A stretch of DNA of 64,000 bases from Toxoplasma gondii ME49 (lineage: Eukaryota > Apicomplexa > Conoidasida > Eucoccidiorida > Sarcocystidae), in assembly GCF_000006565.2 (NCBI RefSeq), contig NC_031478.1, positions 2,091,874 through 2,155,873 on the forward strand, given 5' to 3'. The notes beneath the pieces were generated by a model. That model was given only the letters and a program-made list of their open reading frames with translations. It did not search any database and was not told where the DNA came from. Below are positions 36,801 to 49,100 of this stretch, piece by piece. Each line of letters begins with the position of its first letter. Within the stretch, counting starts at the first letter, position 1. The position numbers were made by a program, and so were the translations under genes.

Positions 36801-39800
36801 CCTACTTGCTGGCAATCCTCCATCTCTACGAAGTCCCCCTTGACCTGATCGTCCCCACAGAACTGGTTTGGAATGGGTCATGGTGCTGAAATTTTATGGC
36901 GTACTTATTTGAATGTTGCTGATGTCATTTTCGTAGGAACAATCGAATCCGATGAGAACCGTGGAGGTGCTGTGTCAGTCGACTACTGGAACAAGTGGAA
37001 TAGATCTGCCGGCTGCCTTCAGGTGATAAGCAACACAGAAAAACTCTTCACGGGACACGCAGACGTGAACATGTGTGCGGCCTCAGCATTGTCCACGTAA
37101 TTGTTAGGATTCGGCAATGCCACCTGATACATAAACCTTCCTTTCTGCCACCCATCGTGTAAACAGAACAGCGCCTTCCGAGTTAGTAATTTCCAGTTTC
37201 ATTCTGAGCATTACGTTTTACAGGGGTTGAAATCTCTGCGGTTAGATGGGGCGCACGCACGAATCTGGCCAGCCTCAGAGCTGAGGAAGGTACGCTTCAA
37301 GGACTTGCTGCCGAAGGTATCTCGAGAATGCATTTACCTGCGACTTTACATTCTGTCACCTGTGAATGCAGAGTGACGAACGTGACTACTACTACTCTCT
37401 ACCTGCAGAGCCTGAAGTAGCGATAGAATGAAGCAGACGAGGAACGTAGACTTTTCTGTCAATCACTGCAGTACGAGCAGCTGTCTGCTTCCCTTCTTCG
37501 CCTTGTTTATTGTGACAAGTAACTGGATGGGGTTCCAACTGAGTGACGCGTGTGACTTGTGTGCCGCACAAAATGGCGGATATTTTTGACAGGAAGCATT
37601 CACAAACGGGTCCGAACTCCTCTGCTGCCAGACACGATATTTTATGTCCCTTCTGCAGCAGAATGACATGTTCAAAAGGGAAAACGAGTGCGTAGCAGAA
37701 TCTGCACCACAAAGTGTAGACGAAATTCTGTCGGGCGAGGGAAAACAAGGGATTGATGAGTTCTTCGAAGATTGCATCTCTCACTACAAATTACAATTTG
37801 GTGGGAGATGCAGTAAGTAAGTCTGTTAATTCATAGGAAAAGAGCGGAGGAATGTCATCTGGAAGCCAACCACACCCCTACCGTTCTGGTCTTCTTTGGA
37901 CTGTCTGAAGGAATTTTATGTACTGGGAATACAGGATCTGAGAGGATATGAAAGATTGTGATCAAAGAAGAATTTGTCCCCCGTCTGACTGAATCCCTCA
38001 ACGACAGTCCGTCTGTGTTAAGGTCGGGTGTGCTTGTAGCTGCTAGTTTTTGACAGCACGAAATGCCTGTTCGATTCATCGCTGGGTGACGTGTGATGCG
38101 AGATGTTTGTAGTGGTCACGAGCATAACGAGTCTGGCGGCAAGAATAAGGGAGCTGATATTTCAGAAAAAAATGCGCAAATCACTGGTGCCAGTATCAGG
38201 TCCAGCAAAGAATCGAATTCCTCTCGGTACGTGTTCAGTAGATCGCGACGCAGTTCAGGCGATTCCCACGGAAGTGTCGTTCTGTCAGAAAATTAGCGTC
38301 ATTGTCTTCTGGTGGTTTAAGATCTCTGAACCGCTACGCTTGATGGACATGGATGTGTCGTTTCTGACGTGTCAGGAAAGTGTAATGGTTTTTGTCTGCC
38401 GCAACCCGTCAGAAACGAGAATCTGGGACATCGGGGCTTTTTATGCTGTAAAAAAGTTATATATGTTATCCCGTCGATATGGTGAACAACTGTGACACTT
38501 TCCACGAAAGAGGGCCCTTTCCTGTGCCGCCTGAGTCGAACGAAAATTCAGCTGTCGGTAGTGTCTCCCCTCCAATGTGCAGAGTAACGCCGCCAAACTC
38601 ACGTTGCAGGCCATTGATTACTGTGGATACCCGGACGAGAATTTCGTTTGGAACTCACCGCATCAAAGCGCATCAAAAATCTATCTGTGAATACGCAACG
38701 TCCTCAGAGGATTCAGTGACTTACGGTTCGGGCACGCAACTGTCAAGCTCAACCGCCATGCTTGTACCACCAAATAGAGAACGAACAGCTGCTAGTGCCG
38801 TCACAGGCGACCAGTTGGTGTGCTCAGCAGGAGTGCAGTGCGAGCTGCTACGGGATTCACACTCGCAAATCTTGCAACGTGAGAGTTCCACAAGCAACCT
38901 GCCTGATCAAGAAGATCTCTCTGGTAGCCAACGGGGTTCTGAGCGGAGGCGGGTCAGCTTCTCACAGAATGCTGCCGAAATCATCTGTCGAGAAGGAAGA
39001 GAAACAAGCCAATCAGAGGAAACAGAAGAGCTCTGTTTTTCCTCAATCAGTGATGGGCCACCTCTCAATTTCGGAGAATCAGTCACTTCATCCAAACATT
39101 GGCATGTTGAGAAAAAAATTCAACGGCCAGAGGAGGATATTTCTGCGCCTAATGCTATCGCTTCTCACTCAGGCGACGGCGACGATAACAGCGAAAATGC
39201 TGACGAAACACTGTCCATAACTGGAGCCATTGACCATTATAACGTTCCCTCTTCTACACCAAGACGATCGAGCCTGAGAACGCAAGGGCAGTCTTGTCGA
39301 CGTCCGAAAAGTGGTCGGCGTCGAGTGAGTTTTCAAGAAGGAGCACAAGTCCGTTTTGCAAGCGAATCCAGCGTTTTGGGTACCTTGGCCGAAGATCAAG
39401 TCGTGAATGTGGCGAAGGGGTATCTCAGCAGGATGTTCGATACTTACACTACACGTAGGCAAAGCCCGATAGAGAGGCGGCCTACCCCGTGGCCGCGGAT
39501 GCTAACCAAACTGTCGAAAGTCAAACAACCGACCTTGGACAGCGAGGCTGCGAAAGAACTGTCCAATTCTTATGTTGCCAGTCTCACTTTGAGAACAGCA
39601 CTATCCTCTGAGGCAGCCTCTATTGTTGGGGATATAATATATCAGGCAAGTATTCTAGCGTCCAAGCAACACTCGCCTGAACAGGATCGTCGGGCTGTTT
39701 GAAGAAATTGAAGGCGTGATTCACCTCCTCAAGTTTAACTTTGGCGCATCGCGCAAGACGCCTTCATGAGCTGTGATACTAGGTCTAAGAGAGAACTCAT

Positions 39801-41817
39801 AATAATAGAATGCTGAAGCTACCGTGAAGTAATAGAACGCTGAAACTACTGTGGAATCTTTGTCCATGTTTCATGACGAACTTCGGAGTGGGTCACTGGC
39901 GCTACTCCTTCCTGTACACGCCAAACGACCCTACGTGATGCCTCCACAACGCATTTACCGGTCTGTTATTTTCGAAAAACACGCAGTATAACTACACAAC
40001 GAAGGAACTATGGCAACACACCAGCTTTGAACTTTTCTTGCCAATGATTATGTCCAGGAACCCTCATCATCAACAACAGCACTGACACTAACCAGCACGA
40101 GCTAAAAACGAGATGGAGGGCGCTGCAGGAGCTCGAGGAGAGCGACATTGCACTTTGTTACAGTACACAGATGACAGATGACAGGCTGCATTCGACTAAA
40201 TAGGGCTGGCGTCAGTTGCGTAGTGTAAGGTCCGCATGTGTGATATCTTTCCCCGCTTGTTTTACATAAAGCAGTCGCCAAGCATTCACGACATCAATGT
40301 TTGCCTGACTTCATGGATCTGGTCCACCATAGAATTATTAAGAACTGTATGTCCGTACGACCTTTTTCATTCCCTCCTTTTTAGCGAAACGAATTGTCTT
40401 TGGGGTGTTGAAGATCCAAAACTGCTGACTGGCTGCAACTTGCCGTCAGGGGTCAGCATCCAAACTAGGCCCGCGCCCACCAGGGCCACAGAGAGATGGG
40501 TAAGCTGCAGATGTGGCACGGTCAAGGGGGCTAACTGAATCCGCCAGCAGGAGCTCAGTCCCCTTGGTGGTGGACGTGACTTCAACCCTGCTCATGAGCA
40601 AAGATGATATACTGCATCCAGGTGCCTGTGCAGAACCTTGAGGACAACATGCGCTTGACGTTTAACCTTCGAGCTCCTGTAGTGTGGTAGAACAGAAATG
40701 GAGTGAGACAAGTAACTCTGTGGCAATGCCTTGTTTCTCCAATAAAAGTGTGTCCACATAGGCCCTCCATCTATTTACAACCAGAGGGCAAGAGTCAAAG
40801 TCAACATGTAATTGTTTTGATCTCTGAATAACTGTGGCAGTCTGGTACCGACTGTGTACATTGTGCTTGAACAATTTGTCAACCGCTTGAAGCTACAGTT
40901 CTGCAGCGAAACCCGTTTGACGACAGGAAGCTCTGAAATATGTTGCAATAGGGGGGTAAACCCAGTATCGGCATGCAGTGCTGTATTATATAGAGATCCG
41001 CAACCCCCCATTTACTTCTTACTCCCTGCTGCTCCGCAGCCCCCCCTCTTCCCGCGCCCATATGCACCGGAAAAGTCTATTAGTATCTGCAAATTTATCC
41101 CGTGGAACAGCGAACTGCGTAGGAAATGGAGACATGAGGTCATCCGGTTGACCTGAAAAAGACCTGTTGCATCTAAGCCCAACTTTTATAGGTAGCACTA
41201 GGTTTGCAGCCGAACTGCAAATACTCACTGGGGCAGCACGACTGGCAGTACTGACAAGATCCGGGAGCACAGGAACCGTGGGTGTCGGACCGCAGTCATC
41301 ACGGCCATCTCCTCCGACTCTCGTGTCGTCTGCCTTCTGACCCTGATGGAGGTTGGGCAATATGGCTTCAGTTTGAACAGGTGCCTCCAGAATCCGGTTT
41401 TGCTTGCAGGTGGCTGAAGCAATTCCATTGATCCAAAAAGTCATGACCAGGCAGTAATAATTCGGCTATCAATAGCTCCTCATGGCTCGCTGCGCGAATG
41501 CATGTCACCACTAATACGATGGTAATCAAAAAGAAACAAAAAAGGGAAATATCTGTCGAAACGTCGTGTCGGGGGGAACTTCAGCGCTGGAACTGAGTGG
41601 GCTTGTACTGGTTTGAACGGTGGTTTTTTTCAAGCATCATGAGCAACTGAAGAACATATTGAGTTTCCAGTTGAGGACTTCTGCGTTTGTTTGTCCCACG
41701 ATGGTTTTTTTTTCTGTTATGAAAGGCTTTCTGTGTCGTGCCCCGCTTCGTGTCGAGCCAACGCGAGGACTCCTGCGCGAATGCCAAGCTGTACAACGCG
41801 AACACCCCCTTGACTAG
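33900..41817 (+). CDS. TPR-repeat protein with two RVSF (PP1-docking type) motifs, 14 exons
   Basis: Exons are 33900-33947, 34087-34141, 34956-35223, 36341-36462, 36709-36786, 37224-37316, 38166-38226, 38610-39649, 40275-40346, 40450-40499, 40622-40678, 41040-41146, 41210-41409 and 41726-41817. All phases agree and the total is 2,343 bp (780 aa). The ATG follows an A6 run. Exons 3-4 encode TPR-like helix pairs (MVEATEQAQKVMELQ, AVHLNICSLLSQTK, VALQIARASLGINHP), usually a protein-binding scaffold. Exon 8 is a long Ser-rich region containing RRVSF at 38,950-38,961 and again at 39,322-39,333. R-V-S-F is the classical docking sequence for protein phosphatase 1. After exon 8 the reading continues (DIIYQA-I-AKHSRHQCLPDF, then NLEDNMRLTFNLRAP and PPLFPRPYAPEKSIS). 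An alternative is that the gene ends at 39,702 and exons 9-14 belong elsewhere. Exon 5 and the 63-bp intron 12 are the weakest parts. Confidence 0.55.
39803..39856 (+). repeat. Imperfect 27-bp tandem duplication
   Basis: Two adjacent 27-bp copies start TAATAGAA and differ at a few bases (GCTGAAGCTACCGTGAAG against GCTGAAACTACTGTGGAA). They lie in predicted intron 8 of the TPR gene, or just after its stop in the shorter model. Confidence 0.75.
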
Positions 41818-42541
41818 AAAACGACGTCACTGCAGTTGTTTCCAGCCTCGCATGCACAGGCGTGGCTACAGTGAGGAAATGCACAGTAATACACTTCAGC
41901 CGGAACCAGACGGAATTGCAGTCTACAACTCTGGATGTACGAACATTGCCGCTCTACCGTCACGACAGCTCCACCACCAGTCCAAGCACCGTTCTGTGAA
42001 TACTTGTTTCCATGTGGCTGAATGCCTTACCACACAGAACCAAACAGGCATCTGTTTGATCCCTTTGTGTATACACGTCTCCTACAGAAGAAGTGTCGAT
42101 CAAGAAGTCTCCCATGTGTCTGCAGCGCTCAGCTTTGTTTCTCTCCACTTGCTCATTTTTCCGCTGAGACTCCGAATTCCTTTCTGTGTTTCCCTTCCCT
42201 AGACCCATGGGCACTCCTTTGCCGATTGTTCTTGAGCCGGCACCTGATTTCTTTATTCTGAGTCACAGAGCAATAGTACAGTGGCCTCGCGTACTCGCAG
42301 AACCTCTATGCTACTTGCGGAATTGCGCTTGGCGTAAGTGTCTCGGAGGTTGTTGTGGTGGTGCTTAGAGCCCCCAGGACGCCCATGCTACACTCCTGAA
42401 CTTGCGTTCAGCAGGTGCATCCAAGACAAGGTGTTCCGTTGTTCAAGGTTGTCTTCCTTTGAGCACTGCATCTGTGGTGTACCTGCCACTATGCGAGTTC
42501 AACCACGTGTTAGTCTACCCAGATTTGGAAGCAAGCTTCTC
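41818..42541. other. Convergent intergenic region
   Basis: It lies between the stop of the TPR gene (+) and the stop of the coiled-coil gene (-). It must carry both 3' ends. A frame at 41,738-42,202 overlaps the last TPR exon in another frame and looks fortuitous. Confidence 0.55.
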
Positions 42542-45500
42542 TCACTTGGCTGTCTCTTTCTTTCCATAGTAATCTTCTAGTTGCTTGCGAAGGAATTTGC
42601 TCCGCAGCTCCCGCTTCCTCTCCTTTTCTTTGAGGTAATTTTGGTTTTCGATCTCCCGCTGCTTCTTTTCTTCCAGTTCCTTCAGTTTGGCGTCCAGTCT
42701 GCGTTCCCTGTACTCTTCTATGGCGAGCATTTTAGCGACCTGATTGCGGATGATAGAGAGTCAATGATGGAACGATAATATCAGCAAAACATCGTCGGTC
42801 CTTATAAGCCGTTTCTAGGGATATTTACGTTGATTTTCGAGATCGGGTAGCGTGTACAGGGTCAGTGACAGTGCCACTGACGGCGTTGCTGTTTCATTGA
42901 TTGAAAAACAGAAATGTTCCACCAATTAAGTCCTTTTCATAGAATCATGCGAGGACGACTCCGAGCGCAGAGGATTTCCCTCATGATGGCAAAAAATGGC
43001 AGGAGTATTCAGGTCAGGAATGACGAAATGAAAAAGCCCTAAAACGAGAGCTTGTGACTCCACAGCAATCTTCTGGATGCCTGATCACTACCGTAAGGAC
43101 TCTTTAGACAACACGTGCTCACCTGGGCAGCCTCGATTTCCTTGCTTTTCCGCTTGCTCTCGACGGACTGCAAACACATCCGGGAGATAGCAGCCATTAA
43201 CTCGATTTGCACTAACGCGGTCTGTTTCTTCGCGATAAGAAAATGTGGTAAGATTAACTGGGTGTAATGCCTCCTTTTTAAACCACGCAGCAGCTAAATT
43301 GGGATACGGGACTGCAATCATGTCCACATCATGTCCGTTGGACCCTTCTATCTTCCGTAAATTGATTTCCAGTAGTCATGGAAATTTCTCCATCCAGCTG
43401 GCATGTCCATGAACTATCTCGCACGCAGATGTGCGACGTATTTTCCAGGATCAACTTGATTGCAGCTTCACACGTCAGACGAACAGATTTAATTGCCAGC
43501 CTTCCCTCAGGATTGATAGCGACAGTAAAGAGAAGTCTTGGGTTATGCAGTGTTAGCACAAGGGCATCTCGACTGTTGGTAGCCTACGGCTACATTGTCA
43601 AAAATCTTTGTTGTGTCTGACAAGTCCATAATTTTTCCTGCAAACAGTACCAACCTCCGGCCGTTGGCTTTTTATGAAGGTACAACAACTCCATCTCAGT
43701 AGCAGTGGCAGGAGAAATGGCAGACAAAAAGAGCGGTGAGCTCCTACATCTATAAATAGTCTGTTAACCTCCCCAACATGTGGCCTCTTTCGCCTCTTTG
43801 CCGTCCTCAGGGCACACGAAGGCTTTGAACGTTATCACGTAGGGCTCTTTCTAGTAGTAAGATCATTGCCTGGGGAATCAGACGTTTTGAGGTCAACCTG
43901 CAAGCGATTTAATGGTTCTGCTTCAATGTGCACTTTCCTTCGCGAGCTTAAGTTCTATGTTACCTCCATTGCGACCTCCCGGTCACGTCTGTAGCGTTCT
44001 GGAAGACAGCCAGCAAACAACATATCGCAGAGGTAGGCGGCTTGGTCTCTCGCACCACCATCAGACAGTGCTGCAGCGGTGAACGGCGACTGTACAAGGT
44101 CACCGGCAGGCTGATTTCGTGGGAAACCGGACAATCCCTGTGGCGAACGGAGCTGAAGGGGTTCAAGAAGAGCCTCTTGATAGCTTCGTTTGAACCCTGG
44201 CTGCTTATTAGCAATAGAGAAACCCGACGGTAACGTTGACGACGTGTTTTTCTTCACGGTAGGAGACGGCAGTGTTGCCTGAGGTGGCCGGTACTCGCCA
44301 AAATCACTATTTCCTTGGATTCCGCCTTCTGCCACTGCTTTGCCACGTCCAATCTGGGCGGCAGCGGATCTTCTTTTTGGATCCTTCTGGGGCAAAAGGA
44401 TTTGAATTGGTGGTGGTTCTGATTGCTGGTCGCGGGGAGATCCCCCAATAAGTCGGGCTGTCGCTGGCCGGCTACATGGCGAGCATGTGGCACCGCCCTC
44501 TCGTTCGCTGGCCACCCCTAGTGGAGACGCATCTAGGCAAGCAGCGCGAGACGGTGGCAACAAAGAAAGGCCGAATTCGCTCAAAGCACTAGTAAGATTC
44601 GCTTCCAGCGACCGGGTGTAGTAAGCGGCTGCTGAGGAGCCTCCTTGCACGTTTTGTGCTTCCAGAGTTGATGGCTCATATTGTCCAGAGAGAATCATTT
44701 CGTTCTGGTAGTGATGGCTTGTTTCCCCACATGGGAGAGGAAGCGTGCAGACGCAGCACCTTCCCAAAAAGGGGAGCCGACATGATGCGTTGTTTGCGCA
44801 TGTCTTGACAGCCTTACTAAGCAGGACCAGAGTGAACGGTTCCAGGAGGCTATCGCCGACGATTTTTAACATTCCACGCCTCTGTAAAGTAGTTCCAAGG
44901 AACAGTGCAAGACTCGAACTTAAAGTGATGCATCAATGACCAGTAAAATCCTAGTAAACCGGCAAATCCCACAGACTCTTATAGGAGGCATGGGATAGAC
45001 TTGTTCGGCCATGCTTCACCTTCAACGTATAACCAAAAGACTTCCCTTCGTCATCATCGTCATTGCCACTTTTATCGGATGAACAGTGTGGCCGGGCACA
45101 TGTTCCTTTTTCCTCTAGGATATGTCTATCAAAAGGGCAGGTGGCCTACCTGAACCAGGCTGATGAGCTGCGGAGTGAGCCCCTCGCACGGCATTTTAAT
45201 GAAAGCATCTTTCCCCTGAACGTTCAGAAGCAGAACACTTGGAGAGACACCTGAGGACACGCGCAGCTGCTGTTGCCCTCTGTGCACCGGTTGTTTTACA
45301 ATCGACAATGGTGAGCTGTCAGCGTACGAACGGTATCGCCTGCCTCTACTCCGGCGGTCGCCTCCTGTTCTAGTTGGTAGCGAAACAACGCTCGTTATCT
45401 ATTTCGGTCAACAAGCTTGGAATGCCGTAGCTCAGCTTAAGCAAGTTCTAGAAGAAGTGATCCTGTTTCCCGGCTACAATACACTCGAGAATTTGACAAC

Positions 45501-45923
45501 TGCTTGCGAAAGAATCAACCAGCGCGCAAAAGTGGAGATGTGGTGTATGTGATTGTAGTTACAACATATACAGGTATACGGTGTCAGATGAATTATCGGA
45601 AAGTCTGGTGAAACACTTGAAACGGAACGTTGCAGGCGTAGTGTAGCTTGTGAATGCTCACCGGATTCTGGAGAAGAGGTCGAGCGTGAACCAAAGGGAA
45701 CGGAACGAACGGAGGCCAGCCTCGTTTCTGAAGTGCTACTCGGAGGATTCTGGTCATAGCATATGGCAAGGACATTATCTCGTGCCGCATATGTACTTAT
45801 GCTGATGTCACCAGACTGGCGAGATATGAGTGAGAAGCGTGCCGTTGGGATAACGCCGCCGGTGCAACCATTGTAGCAGAATAAGATCAATAACAAAGAA
45901 ACGTAGAGATGCACTGTACGCAT
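42542..45923 (-). CDS. Coiled-coil protein with signal-peptide-like N-terminus (5 exons, 545 aa)
   Basis: Exons on the minus strand are 45923-45662, 45364-45150, 44881-43964, 43167-43123 and 42739-42542. Phases 1, 0, 0, 0 agree and the sum is 1,638 bp. The ATG at 45,923 begins MRTVHLYVSLLLILFCYNGC, which reads as a cleavable signal peptide or membrane anchor. Exon 2 has an ordered-looking stretch (PSVLLLNVQGKDAFIKMPC). Exon 3 begins with a hydrophobic, cysteine-rich segment (about 44,730-44,880), then a Ser/Pro-rich linker. The last 90 residues are a highly charged coiled coil beginning at RYRRDREVAMESVESKRK and ending YYGKKETAK. There is no internal membrane span. It may enter the secretory pathway. 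The start lies only 214 bp after the stop of the kinesin-like gene on the same strand, so exons 2-5, perhaps with part of exon 1, could be the tail of that gene instead. Confidence 0.55.
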
Positions 45924-46137
45924 AATTCCACAGTGTGTTACTATGGTCTCCACCAGGAGGAAAGATGGATGCGGCAGATCAAGCCTAGCGAGCCATTTTT
46001 CTAAAGAGGATTGGTCAGCACAGGCACTGAGGAGAAACTGCCGAGCGTTTACAGATGATTCAGCAAGACGTGTACAGAAGCGTCTGTGAGCGCGAAAGGA
46101 AATACGTTTGTAACTTCTCGAACTAAATATGGTTCTC

Positions 46138-49100
46138 TTAGACTGACTTCAGCTCTCTCCTCAGACTCTCTAGATTATCCAGATGGCACTCCGTAATGCG
46201 TGAACTCGCCACGGCGGGAAGGTCCAGCGTGAGACGCAGCCTCTCAATTCTGTTTTTCAACCCAGTCACTTCCTCGTCGAGTTGTGTTGCGAGGTCGTAT
46301 TGCCTGCCAAGATGACACCAATGAACTTTTCGGGGGGCTATAGCAAGTCACCTGGACAAGCATGAAACGGGGTGACAGGAGACTTAAAATCAAGTTTGAG
46401 AACAGAGACAGCAGTTCACAACGTATCGTCCACCACCTCTGATGCTGGCTCACGACGTTTTCTCCCGGGAGAGGAAAAATCGAGATCGGCCGCGATTGTG
46501 GTGGACGCGCAGTGAGGTGGTATGTTCGACAGTTCATGTAAACACTACTCTCTGGACAAGAAAACTTCCTTTGTTGAAGATGACACAACGCCCGGTTGCA
46601 ACAAATTTCAGAGAACCACGTGAAGGCCGTACTCACGAAGGCTTGTTTGGTATGGCTTCCATTGTCTTCAGTAGCCTGCGTTGGACATTCAAGCCGGTTT
46701 CCGCAGTGCATTGATGTAGGAAATAATTAGCGAATTTGATTCACATCAATTGCGTCGTTATTTCCTGTGAGGCAGTTCGATAACGAAAAGCGTCTTTCTT
46801 TCGTTTTTTGAATAGCCAAGATTTATGAGCCCCTTCAACAAATTTCTCTGATTTTCTCGTCATCCTCTTGTCTGTCTCTAGTGAAGATCTGGCAGCTTCT
46901 CCGACGGCAATTGAAGTATTCATACAAGGAGACACAATGTGTTGCAGATAGGGTAGCCTCTAGTTCGCCGAGCTCATGCAGTTACTTACCTGATCAGGTG
47001 GTCAGCTTCTGGACTGCTGACATCAGACACAGGAACTGTTCCGATCACAGCAGTTCTCCAAGATTCGTTTAGAAAAGTTTCCTGTGCATACAATACCACA
47101 CAGTGCCTTCTGCTGCCGATACATGAACCAGCAATCAAGAATTAAAATATCCAAAAACCCTCTACTGAGCGATTACTCCGATAGTATTTGCTGTCGGGCC
47201 TTTCAAGCCGTTATGCGATCTTCTTAAAAGGCATACTTGCCTTCAGAACTGTCCTGAGAATACCGCAGTCGCCGTCAGCCTGCAAGAGCAATCAAGTGGG
47301 GACAGTCTGGACACAAGTGATACTCATATTTGGAGAGCGATCTAGAAAAACACAAGGTTCGTGTTACCGACAGGTTCTGTTGTAATCGCTGACCATGAGT
47401 GGAGTTGGCGCTCCGTCACCACGCAGGCTGCTCAACGTTCCGGGGAGAAGAGACTCGAGTAAAGTGAATATTGCATTTCTTGAAAGCCTTATGTCGTTTG
47501 CTTCTTCTGGAGAGCTTCCGTCGCTTGCACAAAGCGCGCTGCAACACAAGATAATCTCCACGACGGTCGTGTCCGGGGGCATTGTTTTACGCGGTGGGAG
47601 TAAACGAGCAGCGCTGCGAATGTGGAAAACTAAGAATTTGGATGATTCAACGCACATCTCCGGAGGTGTCCTTCATCGTTCCACAGAGCGACACTGCATG
47701 TCAGAAAATATTCCGTTACACCTCCCTAGGTGATGTAAAAGTTCTCTGAAAACTCATGGATCGCAGAGCTGTACGAAACATGAATATAACGTCCGCTCCA
47801 GTGTCTGCTTCTGGCCTTGCACGATTGGTGTGTTCTGGTGATGTTGTTTACTCGATCGACATGCTTTGCAAGTTCTTTCTCCTCACTCTGTATCGCGAGT
47901 GTGAGAAGAGAGATCTAGAAAAACCAAGCGCCCTCGTTGCAATTCATTTGTACCCCGGTCCTTTCGCTCGATGGTAAAAATCACAATGCGATGAGGCGGT
48001 GCCCGTCTGATATTCTCTTCGACGCGATGATCGAGCTCTGGTTGCGATTCGCTTTGTCCACAACGGTCTGCAACAACATACGGAAAGAACAATTTATGCA
48101 CCCTAACCGCATGTGGTATGCTGATTGTCTCATGTGTTCGAAGAGCGGGTATAAAAGTTTTGGGAAACAGAGATATGTTTCCCCACACAAACGATGGCAC
48201 AAAGCTCTTTTGGCGTTCGAATTCTCCTTTTCCCCTCACGTGCAATGATTGGCTTACGTGCGCTGGCGATGAAAATCCTCGCGAGGGAATCCATAGAATC
48301 AATCAGCCATTCTGATGCTCCGCGAAAGCGTATGGTGGATGGGCCGTTAGTGCAGCCTGGAGGCTGCTCTAGCTCACAGAGCGCATCACCTCCAAGCGCG
48401 TCGCGCATTTCTCCATGGGAAATTTCCAAATACGTAACGCCTAGTTCCGAGGATTCGTGTACTGTTAGTGCATTATTATGTAGCTGTTCCAGTAGCCACC
48501 TGTCAGTTCACCCAGTGCACAGGAAGGCGAGAGTATAATTCGAGTTGCAGGCATAGACCAGGATCATGTAGTAATGCTTGTCGAGTTCCTTATATGTATT
48601 TACCTCACTGCGCACTCTGGATCATACGAAAAGAGTTCACTGGAGGTACTAGGAAATAGGATTTCGCGTTAGGCCTTGGGAAAACGACTTTCGAACCACC
48701 AACGTATCTTGGTACAAAGGCACTCACAAACCTGACATCAGTGTCCATACGAACGTATGCAACAGAGGTGTTTGCCTACGTCTTCACGTTTGTGTGCAAG
48801 AACAGTGCGCAAGTGCAGGATTCGATGTATGGTGAAGGTGATATCGTCCACTTGTTCGTGGAATGTTTCGGGAGGAGCGTCAAAATGATCAGGTTTGTGC
48901 TGATATGTCGTTGGCATGTCATCTTCTATGAGGAGTATTGTGAGCTTGAAGTTTGCACTGAGGTTGCGCAAAATGATGGTAAAACAAACGTACTTCCCAG
49001 TCTCGAAAACCAGGCCTCCCCGATCTTCAGATGTGAGGGCATCATAATCCGAACACCACTCATCATTTTCGCCTGAAGAGTTCTGTTTGATCGCTTTCAC

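Noticed and set aside
38479..39702. The full 407-codon frame as a separate single-exon gene
   Set aside because: The acceptor at 38,609 joins in phase to the TPR exons, and the region before it reads as intron; the frame's first 44 codons are not needed.
40367..41444. Minus-strand coding-looking frames opposite the end of the TPR gene
   Set aside because: They can be partly joined (GTGAGT donor at about 41,227), but the plus-strand chain has stronger acceptors and a complete phase-consistent path to a stop; kept as an alternative only.
43329..43559. 76-codon minus-strand frame (PRLLFTVAINPEGRLAIKSV) between two exons of the coiled-coil gene
   Set aside because: Exons 3 and 4 join directly in phase 0 into a continuous coil without it; inserting it adds a stop.
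48957..48993. A 36-bp intron inside kinesin exon 8 region (GTACGT...CTCAG)
   Set aside because: Too short to splice; using the same GTACGT donor with a later acceptor gives a better kinesin-like continuation into the EIYNE region.
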